Of a stretch of 27,922 bases of DNA, positions 15,302 through 22,983 are shown piece after piece. Every line of letters starts with the position of its first letter. The stretch's first letter is position 1. Both the position numbers and the translations under genes were made by a program. Source of the DNA: a virus; IMG/VR virus record IMGVR_UViG_3300034190_000995, positions 1-27,922 of that record; one strand, 5' to 3'. Under the pieces are notes generated by a model. The model saw only the letters and a list, made by a program, of their open reading frames with translations, did not search any database and was not told the DNA's origin.

Positions 15302-16297
15302 ATGACACATAACATTGATACGCAATACATAAGACTATTAGGTTCACAGTTAGGACTATTTAAAGAGAAAGGAAACAAGGTGTGGAATTTTCGTTGTCCT
15401 TGTTGTGGTGATAGTCAGAAAAGTAAAGTAAAGGCAAGAGGATATGTTTTTCAAAAGAAGAACGATTTATTTTTCAAATGTCACAACTGTGGTGTTGGTA
15501 TGACTTTAGGAAATCTTATTAAGCATGTTGACCCAAATCTACATAAAGAATATATCATGGAAAGATATAAAGCGAACACACCTAATAATAATGAAAAACC
15601 AAAGTTTGAATTTAAGAAACCAGTTTTTAAAACGAATACTGAACCACTAAAATCTCTTAAAAATTTTGTTGAATTAGGTGAAGAACATCCTGCAACACAA
15701 CTGTTACGAAAAAGAATGTTACCTACTCAATTTTACAATGACTTATATTTTACAGATGGATTTTTTGAATATGTTAATACATTGATTCCAAATAAGTTTC
15801 CAACTACAACTGGTGACCATCCTCGATTAGTAATTCCTTTCTTTGATGAGAACAAAAAAATGTTTGGTTTACAAGGTCGTTCGTTCGGTTCAGAAAAACC
15901 TAAATATATTACGATTATGTTAGAAGACAGACCAAAGGTCTTTGGTCTGGACAGAGTTAATCTAAAAGAAAAAGTTTATATAGTAGAGGGCCCATTAGAT
16001 AGTTTATTCATAGATAATTGTCTTGCGATGGCAGGTTCAGATATGATACTAGACATAAAAGATAGTACTATCATTTTTGACAATGAACCAAGAAACCTAG
16101 AAATTATAAAAAAAATGTCAGATACAATAGACAAAGGAGAACAAATTGTCATTTGGCCTGACTCAATTAAAGAAAAAGATATCAATGATATGATTGTCAA
16201 TGGAATGTCAGTAGATGAAATTCATAAAATTATAAGTAATAATACCTTTTCGAATCTTCATGCGAAGACTCGACTTATAGACTGGAAGAAAATTTAA
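15302..16297 (+). CDS. 61: DNA primase, T4 gp61-like
   Basis: The 331-aa protein has an N-terminal Zn finger with C32-x2-C35 (RCPCCGD) and C60-x2-C63 (KCHNC), and a TOPRIM-type part with IVEGPLDSLF near 226-237, FDNEPRN near 255-261 and a late acidic motif near WPDSIKEKDINDM. This order matches T4 gp61, which makes RNA primers for lagging-strand synthesis with the gp41 helicase. Length is close to T4 gp61 (342 aa). It is transcribed from a TTGACA promoter with an almost absent leader, and followed by ribonucleotide reductase. Confidence 0.9.
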   Translation: MTHNIDTQYIRLLGSQLGLFKEKGNKVWNFRCPCCGDSQKSKVKARGYVFQKKNDLFFKCHNCGVGMTLGNLIKHVDPNLHKEYIMERYKANTPNNNEKPKFEFKKPVFKTNTEPLKSLKNFVELGEEHPATQLLRKRMLPTQFYNDLYFTDGFFEYVNTLIPNKFPTTTGDHPRLVIPFFDENKKMFGLQGRSFGSEKPKYITIMLEDRPKVFGLDRVNLKEKVYIVEGPLDSLFIDNCLAMAGSDMILDIKDSTIIFDNEPRNLEIIKKMSDTIDKGEQIVIWPDSIKEKDINDMIVNGMSVDEIHKIISNNTFSNLHAKTRLIDWKKI

Positions 16298-16309
16298 GGA
16301 GTAATACAA

Positions 16310-18241
16310 ATGGAAAAGAACCTTCCCACACAATATCAACAATTTATTCACTTATCAAGGTACTCAAGATGGTTACCTAATGAAAGTAGAAGAGAAACAT
16401 GGAGTGAAACAGTCAAAAGATATTTTGATTTTTTTGAAACACACTTACAAGAAATGCATAACTATTCAATATCAAAAAAAATGAGGGAAGAATTAGAAAA
16501 TGCAGTTTTAGATTTAAAAGTAATGCCATCGATGAGATGTCTAATGACCGCAGGAGAAGCTTTGAAGAAAGAGAATATCGCAGGATATAATTGTTCTTAT
16601 GTTGCGGTTGATAGACCACAGGCGTTTGATGAAATCTTATATATTTTAATGAATGGAACAGGAGTTGGTTTTTCAGTAGATAGACAAGCGATTAGAGAAT
16701 TACCAACAGTTGCAGATGAGTTTCATGAAACTGATACTACTATTGTAGTCGCAGATTCAAAATTAGGTTGGGCGAAAGCATTCAAAGAATTGATTGCGAT
16801 GTTATATCATGGTCAAGTACCTAAATGGGATTTATCAAAAATTAGACCTGCGGGCGCACCACTAAAAACTTTTGGTGGTCGTGCATCTGGCCCAGACCCA
16901 CTTGATGATTTATTTAAATTTTGTGTAAAAATATTTTCTGCTGCCGAAGGTAGAAAACTTACTTCGATTGAGTGTCACGATATCGTATGTAAAATCGCAG
17001 AGATTGTAGTTGTCGGTGGTGTTCGTAGAAGTGCGTTGATATCTTTATCTAATTTATCTGATGATAGAATGAGAAGTGCGAAAACAGGAAGATGGTGGGA
17101 AACAGAACCACAAAGAGCACTCGCAAATAATTCTGCGATTTATACAGAGAAACCAGATATGGGTATATTCATGGAAGAATGGAAATCACTATATGATTCT
17201 AAATCTGGTGAAAGAGGAATATTTAATCGTGAATCTGCGAATATGATATCAAAGAAAAATGGTAGAAGAGAAACTGAAGGTTATGATTTTGGAACTAATC
17301 CTTGTTCAGAGATTATTCTTCGTTCAAGAGAGTTTTGTAATTTATCAGAAATAGTTATTAGACCAGAAGATACTATGGATTCTCTTAAATCAAAAGTTAG
17401 ACTTGCGACAATACTTGGAACATTTCAATCAACACTTACAAACTTTAAGTATGTACAAAAAGATTGGAAAAAGAATTGTTCAGAGGAAAGACTACTTGGT
17501 GTTTCTATGACAGGGATTATGGATTCTGTTTTAACAAATGGAAAACAAAGTGGACTAAAAGAAAGACTAGAAGAATTAAAACAAATCGCAGTTGATACAA
17601 ATAAGAAACTCGCAAAAGAGATTGGTATAAATCAATCTGCCGCGATTACTTGTGTTAAACCATCTGGAACAGTTTCACAATTAGTAGATTCTGCGTCTGG
17701 TATTCACGCAAGACATAATCCATATTATATTAGAACTGTAAGAGGTGATATTAAAGACCCACTTTCTAAAATGATGAAAGACGCTGGATTTCCAAATGAA
17801 GAAGATTACATGAATCAACATAATGTTGTTTTTTCATTTCCACAGGCGTGTAGTAAAAAGGCGGTCTTCAGAACAGACATGACTGCGATAGAACAATTGG
17901 AAATATGGAAAACATATCAAGAACATTGGTGTGAACATAAACCAAGTGTTACTGTTTCAGTTAAGGAACATGAATGGTTAGAAGTAGGCGCATGGGTTTA
18001 CTCAAACTTTGATTTTATGAGTGGTGTATCATTCTTACCATTTACAGACCATGTTTACAAACAGGCGCCATATCAAGATTGTTCAGAAAAAGAATACAAA
18101 GATTTACTTAATAGTATGCCAAAGAATGTTGATTGGTCTAAACTATCGGAGTATGAGGACATGGATATGACAGCAGGAACACAAACTCTGGCATGTAGTG
18201 CGAGTGGTTGTGAAGTTGTTGATTTGACAGCAAGTAATTAA
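16310..18241 (+). CDS. nrdJ: adenosylcobalamin-dependent ribonucleotide reductase, class II monomeric type
   Basis: The 643-aa protein has MPSMRCLMTAG (72-82), NCSY with C95 and GTGVGFSVD (116-124). The radical-site loop is NPCSEI (N330, C332, E334) followed by FCNLSE (C343), KPSGTVSQL in the phosphate-binding region, and a C-terminal redox pair C629/C634 (ACSASGCE). This is the pattern of monomeric B12-dependent ribonucleoside-triphosphate reductase (Lactobacillus RTPR), somewhat shorter than its 739 aa. No separate small subunit is present in the window. It starts behind TAAGGAG. It would supply deoxynucleotides for phage replication and ties the phage to cobalamin in the infected cell. Confidence 0.92.
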   Translation: MEKNLPTQYQQFIHLSRYSRWLPNESRRETWSETVKRYFDFFETHLQEMHNYSISKKMREELENAVLDLKVMPSMRCLMTAGEALKKENIAGYNCSYVAVDRPQAFDEILYILMNGTGVGFSVDRQAIRELPTVADEFHETDTTIVVADSKLGWAKAFKELIAMLYHGQVPKWDLSKIRPAGAPLKTFGGRASGPDPLDDLFKFCVKIFSAAEGRKLTSIECHDIVCKIAEIVVVGGVRRSALISLSNLSDDRMRSAKTGRWWETEPQRALANNSAIYTEKPDMGIFMEEWKSLYDSKSGERGIFNRESANMISKKNGRRETEGYDFGTNPCSEIILRSREFCNLSEIVIRPEDTMDSLKSKVRLATILGTFQSTLTNFKYVQKDWKKNCSEERLLGVSMTGIMDSVLTNGKQSGLKERLEELKQIAVDTNKKLAKEIGINQSAAITCVKPSGTVSQLVDSASGIHARHNPYYIRTVRGDIKDPLSKMMKDAGFPNEEDYMNQHNVVFSFPQACSKKAVFRTDMTAIEQLEIWKTYQEHWCEHKPSVTVSVKEHEWLEVGAWVYSNFDFMSGVSFLPFTDHVYKQAPYQDCSEKEYKDLLNSMPKNVDWSKLSEYEDMDMTAGTQTLACSASGCEVVDLTASN

Positions 18242-18243
18242 AT

Positions 18244-18582
18244 ATGAAAACACAAAGTGCGAAAGCAAAAGGTAGAAGGTTACAACAATGGTTTCGTGAC
18301 CTTCTTATAGAAAAGTTAGACATACATCCAGAAGATGTTGAATCAAGGTCTATGGGCGCATGCGGGGAAGATTTAATCATGGCGAGAGCCGCAAGAGAAA
18401 AGTTTCCCTTTTCAATTGAGGCGAAGAATCAAGAAAAATTAAATGTTTGGGAGGCCTATAAACAGGCGAGTGAAAATTCTGGGGATTATGAACCTTTGGT
18501 TGTATTGAAAAGAAATAACCATAAACCTTTAGTACTTATAGACGCAGAATCTTTCGTTAAACTAATCAAAAATGGACAATGA
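18244..18582 (+). CDS. PD-(D/E)XK-type endonuclease / resolvase-like
   Basis: The 112-aa protein starts KGRRLQQWFRDLL (9-21, helix), then ESRSMGACGEDLI (33-45, acidic D43), then FSIEAKNQEK (56-65, E59-x-K61) and a helix with WEAYKQA, ending with PLVVLKRN and PLVLI strands. This is the core of small PD-(D/E)XK nucleases such as phage Holliday-junction resolvase-like or T7 endonuclease I-like proteins. Its place after ribonucleotide reductase fits DNA processing or host-DNA recycling. The cleavage target cannot be read from the sequence. Confidence 0.8.
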   Translation: MKTQSAKAKGRRLQQWFRDLLIEKLDIHPEDVESRSMGACGEDLIMARAAREKFPFSIEAKNQEKLNVWEAYKQASENSGDYEPLVVLKRNNHKPLVLIDAESFVKLIKNGQ

Positions 18583-18814
18583 GAACTTTATACTGGTTAA
18601 ATTAAATAAACTCGTTAGCACCCTTGAAAATGAGGTAGAGAGTGTGTTTAGCGACCTATCTGAAGAAGATTTACAAGACCTTATTGATAATGATATAGGT
18701 TCTGTGATATTTGAGTGGAAAGGACAGGCTTTAGAAGAAAGAGGTCGTAGACAACAACAGGAACTTATAGATTTTACATTAAGAGACATTGATAGGACAC
18801 ATAATATTGATTAA
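18572..18814 (+). CDS. small acidic helical protein, unknown
   Basis: An 80-aa product overlaps the end of the nuclease gene by 11 bases and reads as largely helical and acidic (ENEVESVFSDLSEEDLQDLI). No motif or membrane segment is seen. Overlap and codon pattern support it as a real gene in the same transcript. It is the last gene before the late island. Confidence 0.65.
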   Translation: MDNENFILVKLNKLVSTLENEVESVFSDLSEEDLQDLIDNDIGSVIFEWKGQALEERGRRQQQELIDFTLRDIDRTHNID

Positions 18815-18825
18815 TTTAATGTTAT

Positions 18826-18833
18826 GATAAATA
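18826..18833 (+). promoter_or_regulatory. candidate late promoter (GATAAATA)
   Basis: GATAAATA overlaps a perfect inverted repeat AAATAGT-TC-ACTATTT (18829-18844), 25 bases upstream of a better TATAAATA box. It may be a second start or only a hairpin. Confidence 0.35.
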
Positions 18834-18850
18834 GTTCACTATTTGAATGT

Positions 18851-18858
18851 TATAAATA
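18851..18858 (+). promoter_or_regulatory. T4-type late promoter (TATAAATA)
   Basis: An exact late consensus. The predicted start is near 18864, giving a leader of about 90 bases before the TTG start at 18954 and driving the secreted-protein island. Confidence 0.75.
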
Positions 18859-18864
18859 GTTGTA

Positions 18865-18880
18865 GTTACTGGCAAGTAAC
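18865..18880 (+). other. 5'-end hairpin of late transcript
   Basis: GTTACT-GGCA-AGTAAC is a perfect 6-bp stem with a 4-base loop beginning one base after the predicted late start. In T4, hairpins at mRNA 5' ends (for example gene 32) are known to stabilise transcripts. Confidence 0.55.
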
Positions 18881-18953
18881 CTTGAACTGAGACCGAATCT
18901 ACTTTTACTATGATATATTAAACATTTATTATATATTCTTAGGAGAAAAAGAT

Positions 18954-19754
18954 TTGCGACATTTCATCATTTATTTCACTGCCTTTATACTGACCTTTTC
19001 ACCTTATGTTGTGTGGGGTACTGATAATTCAACCTCAAACCAAACGAATACCTCTGGTAGTAATACCAGCATTAGTGGAGGCTACACTTCAACAACAAAC
19101 AACACCTATAGTGGCGGCCAAACAAACTCAACCACTAATACAACCACGAATAGTACTGAACAATCAAAGATTCCAGTGGGAACTGCATCTGCACCAAGTA
19201 TGAGTAGTTACTCACAAGACCTTTGTACAGTTGGTGTTGGTTTTGGTGTTCAAACATTAGGAGTAGGTGTATCTGGTGGTTCATACTTTACTGACCAGAA
19301 TTGTGAAAGAATGAAACTTTCTAAACTACTGTATGATTATCAAATGAGAGTGGCGGCAGTTGCGATACTATGTCAAGATGACAGAGTTTTTAGTGCGATG
19401 GAAAATGCTGGAACTCCTTGTCCTTTTGAAGGCAAGATTGGTAAGGATGCTAAACAACAATGGAAAAAATATGACAAAGAAAGACCAGATTATGACCAGT
19501 ATACATCTAAGTTAAAAGTGAGAGCGCAAATTGATTTACAACTTTCTGAAGAAGAAAAGAAAAGAGTAAATAAACTCAAGAAAGAACAACAATTAAAAGC
19601 GATTGAAGAAACAAAAAGAAAAATGAAAGAACTTGAAGAATTACAAAATAAAGATAAGAAAAAAAGTAAATCAAAGAAAGGTAATGCCTTTATGAAGTTT
19701 CTTGGAATAGAACATAGTGAATCAAATCCAGATGTTCTCAAAGGAAAACAATAG
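18954..19754 (+). CDS. secreted late protein with basic coiled-coil tail (TTG start)
   Basis: A TTG start follows AGGAG (18941-18945), and only this start gives the signal peptide MRHFIIYFTAFILTFSPYVV with cleavage likely near residue 22. A Thr/Asn/Ser/Gly-rich low-complexity region covers about 24-75. A domain with four Cys (about 84-165; DLCTVGVGFGV, NCERMKLSKLLYD, ILCQDDRVFSA, TPCPFEG) follows; I recall it from several marine phages. The last 100 residues are a charged coiled coil ending in KKKSKSKKG, strongly basic. It lies behind the late promoter. Export to periplasm or surface is inferred; function unknown. Confidence 0.8.
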   Translation: MRHFIIYFTAFILTFSPYVVWGTDNSTSNQTNTSGSNTSISGGYTSTTNNTYSGGQTNSTTNTTTNSTEQSKIPVGTASAPSMSSYSQDLCTVGVGFGVQTLGVGVSGGSYFTDQNCERMKLSKLLYDYQMRVAAVAILCQDDRVFSAMENAGTPCPFEGKIGKDAKQQWKKYDKERPDYDQYTSKLKVRAQIDLQLSEEEKKRVNKLKKEQQLKAIEETKRKMKELEELQNKDKKKSKSKKGNAFMKFLGIEHSESNPDVLKGKQ

Positions 19755-19778
19755 TCACTGGCGAACTGGTAGTAGTCA

Positions 19779-21587
19779 ATGCGTGAATTATTTACAATTA
19801 TTGGTAAGTTTATATTATTCGTACTCATAATACTTTTTGGTCTAAATGTTCTGTTCTGTACCGCAGAAGAGATTACAACAGGAAACCTATTACCAAATGG
19901 TACAAACAACGCCAGTAATTATCAATCTGTTGATAGTACAGTACCTAATGTAACAACTAATGGTTTTAATGTAGAAGGTAATATAAGAGATTGGGGTCAA
20001 GAGTTAGAAACCACAGGTACAGGAAGTATAAACTATACTGGTTCATTAATTGATATAACAACAGGTGATGATACTACTACACAAGAAAAATTAGACAATG
20101 GTGTAACTTTAAACTCTACAACTGTAGTACAGAACTGTGAGTTCGTAGGCTCTACTTGGCAGTGTGGTCAGGCTACACAAGGTCAAGACACATATACAAC
20201 AACTGTAAAAATATTAGATGAGGATGGTAATGTTCTCGCCACAGTAAATCAAACTAGAAACAATGATGCTGGATATTATAACAATGCTTTTAAGTATGAA
20301 GATTCTGTAACATATTCTGGAACAGGTAGTAATCAATTTTATTGGGAATGGGAAGGTGTAGATGAAGGTTATGATTCATATGGTACAAGTCTTGGTGGCC
20401 CAAACTTATTAGGTGCGAAACTATCTATGACTTATGATAATTATGTACAACCACCAATAGAGGATGAAGTTATAGAGGAAATAGAAGAAGTAATAGAAGA
20501 GTTTGAAGAGTGGGAAGAAAAATATAAAGAACCAGAGTTTGAACAAATAGAATTCAAAGAGGTACAATTTGAAGAATTTGAAACGATAGTAATTGAAGAA
20601 GAACCTGAACTTGAAGCGATGGAAACCGCTCAAGAATTAGAAGAAGAATTTGAGGAAATGGAAATATTACAGGTACTCGGGCCCGCACCAAAACTAGAGA
20701 CACTCGAAGAACCAAAAGAAGAAGTTAACAGTACACCAGTTGTTACAGAATTAGAAGAAGAATTTGAAGAATTTTTAGCACCAGAACCTCAAAAAACTGA
20801 AACAACAGCAATGGAAGAAGAAGAACCAACAGCGATGGAAGAAGAACCTACTGAAGAAACAATGACAATGAAAGAAGAAGAAGAACCTACACCAATCGCA
20901 AGTTCAAATAAAACTACAACTATGGAAGAAGAACCACAGGGTGAGTCTACAACAGTCGCAAAAGAGGAAGAACCAGAACCAGAGGAAACACCTACAGAAA
21001 CAGAAGAAACTATGGAAACATCAGAAGTGTCTGAAGAAGAATCAAGTACTGTAGTCGCGAAAGAAGAATCAAGTGAAGAAGAATCTACATCAGAGGAAAC
21101 AGAGGAAGAAACAGTTGAAGAAGAAGGAACTGAAGAAACAACCGCTAAAACTGAAGATTCAGATACCACAGTCGAAGATGAGGATAGTGGAACAAAAACT
21201 ATAAAAGTAGACGCCTCTAAAATTGAAGAGAAAATTAAAGAAGTTACAAAAGATGTGGGAAAACAATTACAAGCGACAAATATTATTCTTTCACAAATTA
21301 TGGTTCAATCCCAAGTTGATATATCAAAACAATATGGAAATGTAAATAAACAAATGTTTGATACGAGAGAGATTTACAAAAACCAACAAGAGTTTTATAA
21401 AGAAGATAACGAAATGTTAACTCAATATGCGTTTGGTATATATGAAAATCAACAACAAAAAATTATACAAATTAATGGTAATGACCCAGTATTGAAATTT
21501 CAGACTGACTTAAACAACGCTATAAATACAAGAAAGAAACTCGAAAGAGAATTGTGGATTTTACAAAATTCACAGAGTAGGAGATAA
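19779..21587 (+). CDS. secreted, extremely Glu-rich repeat protein with C-terminal coiled coil
   Basis: The 602-aa product has an N-terminal hydrophobic signal or anchor (residues 7-28, cut possibly after CTA). A beta-rich extracellular-type domain (about 30-225) follows, with one Cys pair (NCEF, QCGQ). A 240-residue region (about 228-470) is dominated by Glu with repeats such as AMEEEEPTAMEEEPTEE and EEFEEFE, and the C-terminus is a Gln/Lys coiled coil (about 478-602). No ribosome site precedes the ATG, 24 bases after the basic partner's stop, so translation may be coupled. Its acidity is opposite to the basic tail of the preceding protein. No enzymatic motif; a surface, fiber or host-envelope protein is possible. 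Confidence 0.8.
   Translation: MRELFTIIGKFILFVLIILFGLNVLFCTAEEITTGNLLPNGTNNASNYQSVDSTVPNVTTNGFNVEGNIRDWGQELETTGTGSINYTGSLIDITTGDDTTTQEKLDNGVTLNSTTVVQNCEFVGSTWQCGQATQGQDTYTTTVKILDEDGNVLATVNQTRNNDAGYYNNAFKYEDSVTYSGTGSNQFYWEWEGVDEGYDSYGTSLGGPNLLGAKLSMTYDNYVQPPIEDEVIEEIEEVIEEFEEWEEKYKEPEFEQIEFKEVQFEEFETIVIEEEPELEAMETAQELEEEFEEMEILQVLGPAPKLETLEEPKEEVNSTPVVTELEEEFEEFLAPEPQKTETTAMEEEEPTAMEEEPTEETMTMKEEEEPTPIASSNKTTTMEEEPQGESTTVAKEEEPEPEETPTETEETMETSEVSEEESSTVVAKEESSEEESTSEETEEETVEEEGTEETTAKTEDSDTTVEDEDSGTKTIKVDASKIEEKIKEVTKDVGKQLQATNIILSQIMVQSQVDISKQYGNVNKQMFDTREIYKNQQEFYKEDNEMLTQYAFGIYENQQQKIIQINGNDPVLKFQTDLNNAINTRKKLERELWILQNSQSRR
21521..21528 (+). promoter_or_regulatory. possible internal late promoter (TATAAATA)
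   Basis: An exact TATAAATA inside the end of the Glu-rich gene, about 60 bases before ATG 21590. It could add transcripts of the next gene; chance within AT-rich coding DNA is the alternative. Confidence 0.3.
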
Positions 21588-21589
21588 TA

Positions 21590-21856
21590 ATGGATAACAT
21601 TATAGAAATGTTAAAAAAATACGCTATGGTAATAGGACTAGTAACTACACTTGGTGGTGGTTTTTATGCATATGGTGTATTTGAAAACAGAATTGCACAA
21701 CTAGAAAAAAGTTCAGGCAGTGATGCAGTTGAAAAACTTGATGCCAGAGTAGTTGAATTAGAAGGACAGAACAAAGTGTTGAATAAAACCATTGAGGTTC
21801 TCAATGCACAGATGAACGAACTTAAACTTGTTGTAAACAATCCTTTAGGTGGCTAA
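21590..21856 (+). CDS. small membrane-anchored coiled-coil protein
   Basis: The 88-aa product starts behind AGGAG. Residues 11-29 (YAMVIGLVTTLGGGFYAYG) are one membrane span, followed by a coiled coil (about 32-80). It ends the late island with the two secreted proteins and could anchor their coiled-coil C-termini; this is inference from layout. Confidence 0.75.
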   Translation: MDNIIEMLKKYAMVIGLVTTLGGGFYAYGVFENRIAQLEKSSGSDAVEKLDARVVELEGQNKVLNKTIEVLNAQMNELKLVVNNPLGG

Positions 21857-21873
21857 AACACTACTAATTTTCC

Positions 21874-21881
21874 AATAAATA
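21874..21881 (+). promoter_or_regulatory. weak late-box candidate (AATAAATA)
   Basis: AATAAATA occurs 119 bases before the next gene, upstream of a clear TTGACA promoter; the intervening gap shows no other strong feature apart from weak TAGGT/ACCTA complementarity. Confidence 0.25.
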
Positions 21882-21942
21882 GGTCATTTTCTGTGCTTTT
21901 AAACAGCTTGTCTACCTAAATACTACTAAGATAGCAAAAACC

Positions 21943-21971
21943 TTGACAAAGGCCTTACAATGTGTTATCAT
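21943..21971 (+). promoter_or_regulatory. sigma70-type early promoter with normal leader
   Basis: TTGACA (21943-21948), 17 bases, TATCAT (21966-21971). The predicted start near 21978 leaves a 22-base leader containing AAAAGGAGA before ATG 22000. It is the one early promoter in the window followed by a classical ribosome site. Confidence 0.75.
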
Positions 21972-21999
21972 ATTATAGTAAGGTTAAAAGGAGAAGACT

Positions 22000-22257
22000 A
22001 TGAGCATTCACTTAGAAGTAGAAGAGTTGATTGAAGGTTATTTACATACACACGAGATTGACGCAGAATGGGACTATGAGGAACAAGAACTAATTATCCC
22101 AGATGATACTGATAATACCGAGAAACACGCACAAACAATTGCAGATATGTTAGAGAAGTCTGAACTTGTGCCGGGCGGTAAATCTTATTATCATGAAGGA
22201 ACTGATTCTGAGAAACAACCTGTTTATAAAATAGGTATGTTCAGGCTCGATTCTTAA
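22000..22257 (+). CDS. small acidic early protein, unknown
   Basis: The 85-aa product is acidic, with EVEELIEGYLHTHEIDAEWD at the N-terminus and a helix TEKHAQTIADMLEKS. It is the first gene after an early promoter with a strong ribosome site, so high early expression is likely. No family recognised. Its TAA shares its last base with the next ATG. Confidence 0.7.
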   Translation: MSIHLEVEELIEGYLHTHEIDAEWDYEEQELIIPDDTDNTEKHAQTIADMLEKSELVPGGKSYYHEGTDSEKQPVYKIGMFRLDS

Positions 22258-22457
22258 TGAAATATTTTACATTAATGTTGATAATTTTTATGTTAGGTGG
22301 TTTACCATCAAAGATAAGGATACCTTTACCATGGGATAACCCATACTTACACAAAACTCCCAGCGACAATATATGGGTGCAAATGAAGGAGAAAACAAAT
22401 GGAAAGAGAGGACATCAAGAAAATGGATGTAACTGCTCTGGAAAAAATACTCCTTGA
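22257..22457 (+). CDS. small protein with N-terminal signal/membrane segment
   Basis: A 66-aa frame starts on the last base of the preceding stop (TAATG). Residues 1-17 (MKYFTLMLIIFMLGGLP) are a signal or membrane segment, then a Pro-rich stretch (IRIPLPWDNPYLHKTP). The last 19 codons overlap the next gene in another frame, an unusually long overlap of 59 bases. Coupled start supports translation; function unknown. Confidence 0.5.
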   Translation: MKYFTLMLIIFMLGGLPSKIRIPLPWDNPYLHKTPSDNIWVQMKEKTNGKRGHQENGCNCSGKNTP

Positions 22458-22917
22458 AGTTTTAGATAATATTTCCGCTAGAAAATATCAAAAAGGAGAA
22501 AAGTCAGCAATGGATGATAAAAACTTGCTGGCCTGTTTCACAGATTTATTTGACCAGTCTAAAGAACTGGAAAATTATATGAGAACTAATTTTGAGAAAG
22601 ACAAACACATTATTGGAATACTAATTGATTACAAAAGACCTTTCGAAGATGGTTTATTATCTGATATTAAGAAATTAATAAATTTAAAAAAATTAGAGAT
22701 AGATACCACACAAGAAGAAAGATATATTGAACGCACTTTTCACACTATACTAGATAACTTTCAAAAATTAAATATGTATATTTACAACAAGTATAAACAA
22801 GATGGTGAAATGAGGGCAGTATTAACAAACATATTAATGCGTATAGAAGATTTATGTGAACACTATTATTGGGTAAGAATAAAAGAAAGACAAGAGAAAG
22901 ATTTAGAGAAGCATTAA
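22399..22917 (+). CDS. helical early protein, unknown
   Basis: The 172-aa product starts behind AAGGAG with 7-base spacing. It is predicted almost entirely helical and charged, for example DVTALEKILLEVLDNISARK and a later EERYIERTFHTILDNFQKL. No catalytic motif, leader or membrane segment is visible. It closes the transcript from 21943; an imperfect hairpin and the bS21 promoter follow. Confidence 0.7.
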   Translation: MEREDIKKMDVTALEKILLEVLDNISARKYQKGEKSAMDDKNLLACFTDLFDQSKELENYMRTNFEKDKHIIGILIDYKRPFEDGLLSDIKKLINLKKLEIDTTQEERYIERTFHTILDNFQKLNMYIYNKYKQDGEMRAVLTNILMRIEDLCEHYYWVRIKERQEKDLEKH

Positions 22918-22948
22918 AAGCCCTATAAACATTAAGCAAAATAGGCTA

Positions 22949-22976
22949 TTGACATTCTTCTCAAATAGTGTAATAT
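22949..22976 (+). promoter_or_regulatory. sigma70-type promoter of bS21, predicted leaderless
   Basis: TTGACA (22949-22954), 16 bases, TAATAT (22971-22976). The predicted start at about 22983 falls beside ATG 22984 and no ribosome site exists. An imperfect hairpin (AGCC[C]TAT with ATAGGCT, 22919-22947) lies just upstream and may end the preceding transcript. Confidence 0.7.
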
Positions 22977-22983
22977 ATTATAT

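Noticed and set aside
19006-19203. Plus-strand 65-aa frame within the secreted protein gene
   Set aside because: A shifted frame caused by the Thr/Asn-rich low-complexity stretch; no start signal.
20789-21169. Minus-strand Ser/Val-rich frame of 126 aa
   Set aside because: It is the mirror of the Glu-rich repeat region (GAA/GAG repeats read as Ser/Phe codons on the other strand), not an independent gene.
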